NCBI GenBank assembly: GCA_014651175.1
Contig: BMWJ01000007.1
Location: 434,001 to 498,000 of the forward strand
DNA length: 64,000 nucleotides
Direction: 5' to 3'
From: Streptomyces clavifer
GTDB lineage: Bacteria; Actinomycetota; Actinomycetes; Streptomycetales; Streptomycetaceae
The position numbers and the translations under genes were made by a program. The notes under the pieces are model-generated. The model saw nothing but the letters and a program-made list of their open reading frames with translations, ran no database searches and had not been told where the DNA came from. This document shows, piece after piece, positions 1-6,933 of this stretch (position 1 is its first letter; the number at the start of each line of letters is the position of its first letter).

Positions 1-430
1 GGAGGTAGACGATGTCGACGCGGTCGAGGCCGAGACGTCCGAGGCTGTCCTCGATGCTCCGGCGAATGCCGTCGGCGCTGAAGTCCCAGCGGCGGCGGTG
101 GGTGTGCGGCACGGCGAACCCGTCCGACAGTCCTTCGGTGGCGGCCGCCTCCGCCGCCGGCAGCGGGTCGAGCACCCGGCCGGCCTTGGTGGACACCGTG
201 TACGCGTCACGGGGTCGCGTCCGCAGCGCCTCGCCGAGGCGGCGCTCCGAGAGGCCGAGGCCGTAGTGCGGTGCGGTGTCGAAGCAGCGGACGCCCTCGT
301 CCCAGGCGGCGTCCACGGCGGCGGCGGCCTGCTCGGGCGCGACCTCGGTGAAGAGGTTGCCGATGGCCGCAGCTCCGAAGGAGAGCTCGGTGATCTCGAC
401 AGCGCTGCTTCCGAGCCTGATGCGCCGCAT
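1..430 (-). CDS. Aldo/keto reductase, N-terminal part (3' end outside window)
   Basis: The 143 visible residues are the N-terminal half of an aldo/keto reductase TIM barrel, an NAD(P)H-dependent cytosolic oxidoreductase. The protein starts MRRIRLGSS and has the family motif FDTAPHYGLGLSE, giving the expected catalytic Asp51 and Tyr56. The following stretch LGRLGLDRVDIVYL is also typical. This looks most like the aldose/L-fucose dehydrogenase type of AKR, but the substrate cannot be set from the N-terminal half. The ATG at 430 is preceded by a GGGGGCGG stretch. A promoter lies 45-75 bases upstream. Confidence 0.85.
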   Translation of the reverse strand, partial: MRRIRLGSSAVEITELSFGAAAIGNLFTEVAPEQAAAAVDAAWDEGVRCFDTAPHYGLGLSERRLGEALRTRPRDAYTVSTKAGRVLDPLPAAEAAATEGLSDGFAVPHTHRRRWDFSADGIRRSIEDSLGRLGLDRVDIVYL

Positions 431-474
431 GTCCGTACCGCCCCCGCTGATGATCGCCTGTGGTCCCACAGCGA

Positions 475-503
475 ATATTCATCGGATCACTGGGGTGCGT
501 CAA
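475..503 (-). promoter_or_regulatory. Candidate housekeeping promoter of the aldo/keto reductase
   Basis: On the minus strand, TTGACG (498-503) and GAATAT (475-480) are separated by 17 bases. This is a good match to a sigma-70/HrdB type promoter and lies in the 138-base gap upstream of the aldo/keto reductase start at 430. Confidence 0.5.
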
Positions 504-568
504 CACCTGTGACCGCTCTGAGGCGGCGGATTCTCCGCTATCTGTCCGACCTATGGATGGGCGGGGCC

Positions 569-1924
569 CTATGCGGGAGCGGGCACGACGGGGAAGAGCG
601 CCCGCAGGTCACGGAGTTCGTCCCCGACCGCCGACGCAAGGCGGTCGAGGTCGGGCAGCGCCTTGCCGTCGGCCACCAGGCCCACCTGCACCCGCCCGCC
701 GTACGTGGACAGGGCGACGGCCAGCGACTGCCCGCGGGCCAGCGGGGCCATCGGGTAGACGGCACGCAGCGGGCATCCGCCGAGCGACAGCGCGGAGCGC
801 GGGAGGGGCACGCTGGTGACCAGGATGTCGAAGAGCATCCGGGCCGCGTTCCCCGCCAGCGGTGCCCCGAACCGGTGCGCCAGCGCGGGCAGCTGGTCGG
901 CCAGCACCGCGACGGCACCCGCACCGCGCATCGGCCCCGCGGCCTTGTTGCGCACCATGCCCGCACGCACCAGGCGCAGCCGCTCCCGGGCGTCGGGTTC
1001 ACCGACAGGGAGGCCGAGGAGGTAGGCGGAGAGCCTGTTGCCGTCGGCCGCGCCGCCGGGCCTGCGCCGGGAGACGGGGATGAGGGCGCGCGGGTCGGCG
1101 CCGGGGAGCACCTCACCCCGCTCCAGCATCCAGCGCCGCAGCGCCCCCGCGACCACGGCGAGCAGGACGTCGTTGGCCGTACCGCCCTCGGCCCGCCGGA
1201 TCCGCCGGACCGCCTCGGCGTCCATCTCGGCGACGGCCAGCCGCCGGGTGCCGCTGGAGATCGCGGTGAGGGCGGTCGACCCGCGCAGGTCCAGGCGGCT
1301 GGCCCGTACGACGGAGGCGCCGACCCCCAGCGCCCGGCCGACGTCCCCGATCCGGTCGAGCGCCATGCCCGCCGCCTCGTACGGGCCGGGCAGCCAGGAG
1401 CGCGGCGGAACCGGCCGGCGGCGAACGGCGCCCCGCCCTGCCCCGGCGGCGGCGATCTGGTCGAAGATGCCGGCCCCGATGGCCACGGCCCGCATCCCGT
1501 CGGCCAGCGCGTGGTGCAGCTTCACCAGGACGGCGAAGGTTCCGTCGCCGGCTCCGTGGAGGAGGTACATCTGCCAGGGCGGCAGCCCCCGCCCCAGCGG
1601 CCGCTCCATGAGCTCGCCGGCGAGCCGGGTCGCCTCCGCCATGAAGTCGCCCTCGGGGAGCACCACCTGCCTGACGTGCCGATGGACGTCGAAGTCCTTG
1701 TCGGTGAACCAGGCCGCACCGCCGACCGGCAGCAGGACGTCCCGCACCCGCATGCGCAGGCGGGGGATCGCGGCGGCGCGGGCACCGAGCAGGTCGAGAA
1801 GGTGCTGCGGCGAGATCCCGGGCGCCGGGGCGAAGACGGCGAGCGCGCCGAGGTGCATCGGGTGGGCATCGGTTTCGAGGTGCCAGAAAGCCAGATCAAG
1901 AGGTGCCAGTAGCTCGGTACTCAA
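569..1924 (-). CDS. WS/DGAT-family acyltransferase (wax ester synthase / diacylglycerol acyltransferase)
   Basis: This 451-residue protein is full length for the bacterial WS/DGAT family, which esterifies acyl-CoA to a fatty alcohol or diacylglycerol and makes storage lipid at the inner membrane face. It opens with the family start ELLAPLDLAFWHLET and carries the catalytic HHALADG motif (His137, His138, Asp142). The C-terminal region keeps the family stretches NDVLLAVVAGALRRW and TSVPLP. The start is a TTG at 1924 with a GCGAGG ribosome site 5-6 bases upstream, and the protein begins in frame with family members there. It is monocistronic. The next gene upstream, at 2047, is on the same strand with its own regulation. 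Confidence 0.9.
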   Translation of the reverse strand: MSTELLAPLDLAFWHLETDAHPMHLGALAVFAPAPGISPQHLLDLLGARAAAIPRLRMRVRDVLLPVGGAAWFTDKDFDVHRHVRQVVLPEGDFMAEATRLAGELMERPLGRGLPPWQMYLLHGAGDGTFAVLVKLHHALADGMRAVAIGAGIFDQIAAAGAGRGAVRRRPVPPRSWLPGPYEAAGMALDRIGDVGRALGVGASVVRASRLDLRGSTALTAISSGTRRLAVAEMDAEAVRRIRRAEGGTANDVLLAVVAGALRRWMLERGEVLPGADPRALIPVSRRRPGGAADGNRLSAYLLGLPVGEPDARERLRLVRAGMVRNKAAGPMRGAGAVAVLADQLPALAHRFGAPLAGNAARMLFDILVTSVPLPRSALSLGGCPLRAVYPMAPLARGQSLAVALSTYGGRVQVGLVADGKALPDLDRLASAVGDELRDLRALFPVVPAPA

Positions 1925-1939
1925 CGGGGCCTCGCGTCA

Positions 1940-1969
1940 TCTACAGCAGAACTGCGGGATCGCAGTCAA
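1940..1969 (-). promoter_or_regulatory. Candidate promoter of the WS/DGAT gene
   Basis: Minus-strand TTGACT (1964-1969) and TGTAGA (1940-1945) are 18 bases apart. Transcription would start a few bases before the GCGAGG ribosome site, giving a very short leader in front of the TTG start at 1924. Confidence 0.45.
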
Positions 1970-2046
1970 TCCCTGATGGCCGGTTACGGTCAAGCATCGC
2001 CATATTACGTACTGTTACGGTCTCGCGCCGTCCGGACTCCTCCGCG

Positions 2047-4113
2047 TTACCGGTGCTCGGGGACGACGAACTCGCACCACACGCATTTGCCGTTGCCGCG
2101 CGACTCCACGCCCCAGACGTCGGCCAGCCGGTCCACCAGCATCAGCCCGCGGCCGGACACCCCCGACTCCCCCGCGTCCCTGCGGCGGGGCAGCGCGCTG
2201 GAACGGTCCTCCACGTCGACACGGAGCCGGCGCTCGGGGCCGGTGAGCACCCGGATGGTGACGATCGCGCCTCCGTCGGTGTGCATGAGCGCGTTGGTGA
2301 TCAGCTCGTCGGCGGCCAGTTCGACCTCGTCCGCCCGGTCCCTGGCACCCCAGGCGCGCACCGCCGCCCGGATCATGTGGCGGGCGGAGCTCAGCGCCTC
2401 GGGGTCGTTCTGCGCCACGTGCTGCTGGAGACGGCCGCCGGGGTGGGGCGCGTGGGCGGCGTCGCGGCGCAGCAGGAGCACGGCCACGTCGTCCTCGCCG
2501 CCCCGTTCGTCGACGACCTCGCAGAGCCGGTCGGCGAGTCGCTGCAGGTCCTGCGGCCCGTCGCGCACCATCGACGTCAGCAGCCGCATGCCCTCGTCGA
2601 GGTCGACGCCGGGAAGCTCCACCAGGCCGTCGGTGTAGAGGACCAGGGTCTGGCCGGGGTCCAGCTCGACGGCGCTGACCGGGTAGTCCAGCTGACCGAA
2701 CTCCGCCGAGAGCCCGAGCGGCAGTCCGCCCTCGGCGGGCAGCTTGCGGCAGCTCCCGTCGACATCGCGTACGAGCGGGTCCATGTGCCCCGCCCGCACC
2801 AGCTGCACCACACCGGTGGTCAGGTCGGCCTCGGCGTAGGAGCAGGTGGCGAAGCGGTCGGTGTCCAGCTCGTGGAGGAAGACCGACGCCCGCGCCATGA
2901 CGGTGGCGGGGCTGTGGCCCTCGGCGGCGTAGGCGCGCAGCACGATGCGGAGCTGCCCCATGACCGCGGCGGCATGTGTGTCATGGCCCTGCACATCGCC
3001 GATGACGGCGCCGACCCGGCCGCCCGGCAGCGGAATGATGTCGTACCAGTCGCCGCCGATGTCCCGGCCGAGCCGCGCGGAGCGGTAGCGGACGGCGACC
3101 TGGGCGCCGGGCACGTCGGGGATCCGGCGGGGCAGCATCGCCTGCTGGAGGCCTTCGGCGAGGTCGTGCTCCTGCTCGTAGAGCATGGCCCGCTGGAGGC
3201 TCTGGGCGATCGAGCTGCCGAGGGCGACCAGCAGGTTCCTCTCGTCACCGGTGAAGCCCGCCTTGTTGCCGTAGAGGAGCCCGAGCGCGCCGATGGGACG
3301 GGCCTGGGCGATGAGGGGCAGATAGGCCGCGGCGGTGATGCCGAGGTGGCTGATGTGGGGCCAGAGGATCGGGTACGAGGTCGCGAAGTCCTCGGAGGAC
3401 TCGATGAACCGTGGAGTGAGCGTGCGGATCACTTCGCTCATCGGGTACGGCTCGTCCGTCCGGGTGTAGCGGGTGCCCGGCACGTACGCGCCCTCGGGTC
3501 CGTCGGCCACAAGGTGGATGCGTCCGGACTCCAGCAGGCCCATGACGAGGCTGGTGGCGCCCAGGTTCGCCAGGCCCTGGGAGTTCTTCAGCACGTCGGT
3601 GACGTCCTTGACGGTCCGCGCGTGGGCCAGCGCCGCGGTGGTGCCCTCGACCAGACTGGTGCGGCGGCGCCGCTCCTCGTCCACCGATCTGCGGGCGGTC
3701 GAATCCGCCAGCTCCTGGGTGGCGTCGCGGACGATTCCGATGATGCGCCGGGGCCGCCCGGTGCCGTCCCTGCGGATGAATCCCTGGGTGTGGGTCCAGC
3801 GCAGGGAACCGTCGCGCCGGGTCCTGCGGAAGTAGGCGCCGTAGTTGCTGCGGCCGCTCTTGAGGGCCTGCGAGACCATGCCGTCGAGCCGGATCGCCTC
3901 CTCGGCGGGTACGCGCGGGGCGAGGGACGCGGGCCGGTCGTCGTACTCGTCGGGACGCAGGTCGAACACGTCGAGGGCGGGCTGGTCCATGTGCATGCGC
4001 CCGCTGTCCAGATCCCAGTCGAAGCTGCCCATTCGGTTCAGGGCGAGGCTGAGGTCCGGGTGGGCGGGCCAGTCGTCCGGGAGTGACGGGGTGCCCGCTA
4101 CCCGATCATCCAT
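2047..4113 (-). CDS. PAS-GAF-SpoIIE phosphatase with C-terminal HATPase domain
   Basis: This 688-residue cytosolic signalling protein combines four modules. A PAS domain lies at about 25-130, a GAF domain at about 160-300, a PP2C-type SpoIIE phosphatase at about 320-540 (GGDWYDI, GDVQGHD and LVLYTDGLVE metal-site motifs), and an RsbW-like ATPase at about 560-688 (ELAADELITNALMHTDG N-box). Such proteins dephosphorylate anti-anti-sigma factors, and the kinase-like domain can act as an anti-sigma factor or phosphorylate its partner, so the protein probably feeds partner-switch control of a sigma factor. No anti-sigma antagonist gene is adjacent. The start is ATG 4113; an in-frame GTG at 4122 is possible. 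Confidence 0.9.
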   Translation of the reverse strand: MDDRVAGTPSLPDDWPAHPDLSLALNRMGSFDWDLDSGRMHMDQPALDVFDLRPDEYDDRPASLAPRVPAEEAIRLDGMVSQALKSGRSNYGAYFRRTRRDGSLRWTHTQGFIRRDGTGRPRRIIGIVRDATQELADSTARRSVDEERRRRTSLVEGTTAALAHARTVKDVTDVLKNSQGLANLGATSLVMGLLESGRIHLVADGPEGAYVPGTRYTRTDEPYPMSEVIRTLTPRFIESSEDFATSYPILWPHISHLGITAAAYLPLIAQARPIGALGLLYGNKAGFTGDERNLLVALGSSIAQSLQRAMLYEQEHDLAEGLQQAMLPRRIPDVPGAQVAVRYRSARLGRDIGGDWYDIIPLPGGRVGAVIGDVQGHDTHAAAVMGQLRIVLRAYAAEGHSPATVMARASVFLHELDTDRFATCSYAEADLTTGVVQLVRAGHMDPLVRDVDGSCRKLPAEGGLPLGLSAEFGQLDYPVSAVELDPGQTLVLYTDGLVELPGVDLDEGMRLLTSMVRDGPQDLQRLADRLCEVVDERGGEDDVAVLLLRRDAAHAPHPGGRLQQHVAQNDPEALSSARHMIRAAVRAWGARDRADEVELAADELITNALMHTDGGAIVTIRVLTGPERRLRVDVEDRSSALPRRRDAGESGVSGRGLMLVDRLADVWGVESRGNGKCVWCEFVVPEHR

Positions 4114-4163
4114 GTGCGTCACTCTGCCATTATTTGTCCGATTCCTCGACCGAACCAGCCACC

Positions 4164-4220
4164 TTGAACGCGTTCAAGAAAACCTCTACGCTCGGCGTTA
4201 CACCGATTGAACACGTTCAA
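4164..4220. promoter_or_regulatory. Two tandem 14-bp palindromes (probable repressor operators)
   Basis: TTGAACGCGTTCAA (4164-4177) and TTGAACACGTTCAA (4207-4220) are near-identical palindromes 43 bp apart, about four helical turns, so two dimers could bind the same DNA face. They sit between the divergent SpoIIE-type gene (start 4113) and the DUF1990/LMF pair (start 4338). The shape fits a TetR- or LacI-family dimer. The cognate regulator is not visible beside them. Confidence 0.55.
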
Positions 4221-4341
4221 GTCTGGGGGGGGTGGCGCCCTGTCCGTACTGGTCGACTCCGACCGCTCCCCGGACACCCTGCTCGTCCTGGTCGGCCACG
4301 TCGTCGGGGACCGCGCCCACCCGGAAGGCAGGACCGCATGA
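4207..4341 (+). pseudogene. Short coding-like fragment ending at the DUF1990 start
   Basis: One frame here reads about 44 codons and ends in TGA at 4339-4341, overlapping the DUF1990 ATG as ATGA. Its C-terminal stretch LSVLVDSDRSPDTLLVLVGH followed by VVGDRAHPEG has third positions almost all G or C, like a real Streptomyces gene. The frame is closed upstream by TGA at 4165-4167. The only start is a TTG inside the second palindrome, with no ribosome site. I read it as the C-terminal remnant of a deleted gene once translationally coupled to DUF1990, but a short real peptide cannot be excluded. The family was not recognised. Confidence 0.3.
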
Positions 4342-4850
4342 CCCACCTGACGTACCCCGAGGTCGGAGCCACCCGGCTGGGGCCGCTCCCCGACGGGTAC
4401 CACCACCTGCACCACCGGACCGCCGTCGGCCGGGGCCGGGCCGACTTCGAGGCCGCGGGCGCCGCCGTCACCGAGTGGCGGATGCACCGCGCGGCCGGAA
4501 CCCGGGTGAACGCCTCCGCCGAGCGGGCGGCGCCCGGAGAGCAGGTCGCGGTGTCGCTGGGCCTGGGACCGCTCCGCATCACCGCACACTGCGAGATCGT
4601 CTGGACCGCGTACGACGAGAGGCGCATCGGCTTCGGCTACGGCACCACGGCCCGGCACCCGGAGCTGGGCGAGGAGTGCTTCGTGGTCGACCTGGCGGAC
4701 GACGGGACGGTCTGGTTCACCGTCATGGCCTTCTCACGACCCGCCTCCTGGTACGCACGCCTCGCCGGACCGCTCGTTCCGGTGCTCCAGCGGTGGTACG
4801 CGCGCCGGCTGGGCGACACGCTGCGCCGGAGCGTGCCCACGGGCCGATGA
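4338..4850 (+). CDS. DUF1990 family protein
   Basis: This 170-residue protein matches the DUF1990 family of unknown function, which is common in actinobacteria and plants. Recognisable family stretches are LGPLPDGYHHLHH near the N-terminus, VGRGRADFEAAGAAVTEWRM, and the C-terminal GFGYGTTARHPELGEECF. There are no catalytic residues I can name and no signal peptide. The start is ATG 4338 with a GGAAGGCAGGA ribosome site. The gene lies 16 bases before the lipase maturation factor gene on the same strand, so the two probably form one unit under the paired palindromes at 4164-4220. Confidence 0.85.
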   Translation: MTHLTYPEVGATRLGPLPDGYHHLHHRTAVGRGRADFEAAGAAVTEWRMHRAAGTRVNASAERAAPGEQVAVSLGLGPLRITAHCEIVWTAYDERRIGFGYGTTARHPELGEECFVVDLADDGTVWFTVMAFSRPASWYARLAGPLVPVLQRWYARRLGDTLRRSVPTGR

Positions 4851-4866
4851 GCCGATACTGGAGGTG

Positions 4867-6303
4867 ATGCAGTGGTTCACCGCGGACGGGTACTGGCTCA
4901 GCCGGCTGATCTTCCAGCGGGCCCTCGCCGCCGTCCATCTGGTCGCCTTCCTCTCGGCCGCGCTCCAGTTCCGGGCGCTGATCGGGGAACGGGGCATGCT
5001 CCCCGTGCCGGAGCTGCTGCGGCGCACTCCCTGGCGGGCCGCGCCCGGCCTGTTCCGGCTGCACTACTCGGACCGCTTCTTCGCCGTCGTCGCCTGGACG
5101 GGCTGCGCGCTCTCGCTCGCTCTCCTGGCGGGCCTCGACGGGTACGTCCCCCTGTGGGCGGCCCTGGTGCTGTGGGCGGCGCCCTGGGTGCTGTACCTCT
5201 CGATCGTGCAGGTCGGACAGGTCTGGTACGGCTTCGGGTGGGAGTCGCTGCTGCTGGAGACGGGCTTCCTCGCCGTGTTCCTGGGCAACGGGGACACGGC
5301 GGCACCGGTCCTGGTGCTGTGGCTGCTGCGCTGGCTCCTCTTCCGGGTGGAGTTCGGCGCCGGACTCATCAAGATCCGCGGCGACGCGTGCTGGCGGCGG
5401 CTGACCTGCCTGGACTTCCACCACGAGACCCAGCCCATGCCGGGGCCGCTGAGCTGGTTCTTCCACCACCTGCCGAAACCGGCCCACCGGGTCGAGACGG
5501 CCGCCAACCATGTGACCCAGCTGGTGGTGCCCTTCCTGCTGTTCACCCCGCAGCCGGTGGCGAGCGTCGCGGCGGGGCTCATGGCCGCCACCCAGCTGTG
5601 GCTGGTGCTCTCGGGCAACTTCGCCTGGCTGAACTGGCTGACCATCACCCTGGCGCTCTCCGTGATCGACTGGTCACCGCTCGCCGGGCCGCCGCCCGCG
5701 CAGCCCGCATCGCCCCTCTGGTACGAACTGCTGGTCATCGCCGTCGCCGCACTCGTCCTGACCCTCAGCCACCGCCCGGCGCGCAATCTCATCTCCCGGC
5801 GTCAGGTGATGAACCGCTCCTACGACCCGCTGCACCTGGTCAACGCGTACGGAGCGTTCGGCAGCATCAGCAGGGTCCGTCTCGAGGTCGTGGTCGAGGG
5901 CACCGACGAACCGGTGATCCACGAGGGGACGCACTGGCGCGAGTACGGCTTCCGCGGCAAACCGGGCGACCCACGCAGGCTGCCGCGCCAGTTCGCCCCG
6001 TACCACCTGCGGCTCGACTGGATGATGTGGTTCGCCGCGCTCTCGCCCGCGTACGCCCGCTCCTGGTTCGGACCGTTCGTCGAACGGCTGCTGCGGGGTG
6101 ACCGGGAGACCCTGCGGCTGCTGCGCCACAATCCGTTCCCGGAGGCGCCGCCCGCCCACGTCCGGGCCAGGGTCTTCCACTACCGGTACACGGACCGGCA
6201 CGAGCTGCGGGCCACCGGATGCTGGTGGCACCGGACCTTCGTACGGGACTTCATGCGGCCCGTGGCCCGGCCGGTGCCGCTCCGGCCGCGGGGGCCGGCA
6301 TGA
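4867..6303 (+). CDS. Lipase maturation factor (LMF) family membrane protein
   Basis: A 478-residue multi-pass membrane protein of the LMF family. In animals LMF1 is needed for folding of secreted lipases in the ER; the bacterial role is unknown. The family pattern is seen from the start (MQWFTADGYWLSRLIFQRALA, then FRALIGERGMLPVP). It continues with hydrophobic segments, the YGFGWESLLLETGFLA motif, and the soluble C-terminal block FRGKPGDPRRLPRQFAPYHLRLDW. ATG 4867 is chosen because homologues begin M(D/E/Q)WFTA. The GGAGG at 4860-4864 is only two bases away, so GTG 4864 or an unusual initiation mode is possible. A strong terminator follows. Confidence 0.88.
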   Translation: MQWFTADGYWLSRLIFQRALAAVHLVAFLSAALQFRALIGERGMLPVPELLRRTPWRAAPGLFRLHYSDRFFAVVAWTGCALSLALLAGLDGYVPLWAALVLWAAPWVLYLSIVQVGQVWYGFGWESLLLETGFLAVFLGNGDTAAPVLVLWLLRWLLFRVEFGAGLIKIRGDACWRRLTCLDFHHETQPMPGPLSWFFHHLPKPAHRVETAANHVTQLVVPFLLFTPQPVASVAAGLMAATQLWLVLSGNFAWLNWLTITLALSVIDWSPLAGPPPAQPASPLWYELLVIAVAALVLTLSHRPARNLISRRQVMNRSYDPLHLVNAYGAFGSISRVRLEVVVEGTDEPVIHEGTHWREYGFRGKPGDPRRLPRQFAPYHLRLDWMMWFAALSPAYARSWFGPFVERLLRGDRETLRLLRHNPFPEAPPAHVRARVFHYRYTDRHELRATGCWWHRTFVRDFMRPVARPVPLRPRGPA

Positions 6304-6307
6304 GAAC

Positions 6308-6350
6308 GCCCCGGCCCCCGCGGCTCAGCTGCAGCTGCGGGGGCCGGGGC
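6308..6350. terminator. Bidirectional hairpin terminator
   Basis: Perfect 14-bp arms GCCCCGGCCCCCGC (6308-6321) and GCGGGGGCCGGGGC (6337-6350) enclose a 15-base loop. It lies between the convergent lipase maturation factor gene and the small peptide gene, and could end transcription from both sides. Confidence 0.75.
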
Positions 6351-6377
6351 TCGGCTCTGTGCGAAGGGTGCGAGCGG

Positions 6378-6551
6378 TCAGTCGATGCCCGGCAGGATGT
6401 GCGGCTCGGCGAGATCGTCCTCGTAACCGGCCAGCCGGATCGGCGCCGACCTGGCCCAGACCTCGATGTTGCGGAGCTTCTGGGGCCCACGGGCACGCGC
6501 TCCGGCCTGTTCGGCCGGGCACGGCTCGGTCTTCGTCATTTCAGGTGTCAC
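6378..6551 (-). CDS. Small acidic peptide of unknown function (57 aa)
   Basis: The reading starts at GTG 6551, preceded by AAAGGAG at ideal spacing (about 8 bases), and runs 57 codons; an internal ATG at 6539 would give 53. The C-terminal half reads KLRNIEVWARSAPIRLAGY followed by EDDLAEPHILPGID, which looks constrained rather than random. The N-terminal third is rich in Ala, Gly, Arg and Glu with one Cys. There is no signal peptide or membrane segment. It ends just before a strong shared terminator. I do not recognise the family. It could be a regulatory peptide or a peptide precursor, but no modification enzyme lies nearby. Confidence 0.6.
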   Translation of the reverse strand: MTPEMTKTEPCPAEQAGARARGPQKLRNIEVWARSAPIRLAGYEDDLAEPHILPGID

Positions 6552-6868
6552 CGCGGACTCCTTTGTGTCGCGTAACCCCGGGCGGTGGCGACGCTGCGGC
6601 TGTGAGAACCGTGTATCGGCCGCCCTCTGCGGGGCAGGGGCAGAAACAGTTCGGTCGCGGTGGCGCCGGTATGCGGGGCGGGACGGCGGTCTGCTTACAG
6701 ACCTGTCCCAGGACGGCCGAGGAAGTTTCGTGGATCCCTTGGTGGCGTCCGTTGACCTCAGACTAACCAAATGAGCGCGATCCCGCTCGACAGAACGTAT
6801 GGCCTGGGTCACTTTCAGCCAACGGAGTTCACCTCCTGTTCCCCAGGAATCACACAACGGAACACGAA
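6552..6868. other. Non-coding stretch upstream of the small peptide gene
   Basis: No convincing gene is seen. A short inverted repeat GGTCTG-CTTA-CAGACC lies at 6688-6703. An AT-richer patch around 6730-6790 may hold the promoter of the minus-strand peptide gene, which would give it a leader of about 200 bases. No clear -35/-10 pair was found. Confidence 0.35.
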
Positions 6869-6900
6869 CGGCGGCAACCCGTGGGCACGGGTCGCCGCCG
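6869..6900. terminator. Hairpin terminator downstream of the SDR gene
   Basis: Arms CGGCGGCAACCCGTG (6869-6883) and CACGGGTCGCCGCCG (6886-6900) pair with a single mismatch and a two-base gap. It lies about 35-65 bases beyond the stop of the minus-strand SDR gene at 6934. Confidence 0.6.
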
Positions 6901-6928
6901 TTCTGCGTTCTGCGTTCTGCGTTCTGCC
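6901..6928. repeat. Heptamer tandem repeat, four copies
   Basis: TTCTGCG is repeated three times and followed by TTCTGCC, directly next to the terminator hairpin and just past the SDR stop codon. It is probably a slippage product with no coding role. Confidence 0.7.
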
Positions 6929-6933
6929 GGGGA

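Noticed and set aside
98-4086. Long plus-strand open frames opposite the acyltransferase and SpoIIE-type genes
   Set aside because: They lack family-like sequence and ribosome sites and mirror the real minus-strand genes; such shadows are normal at this GC content.
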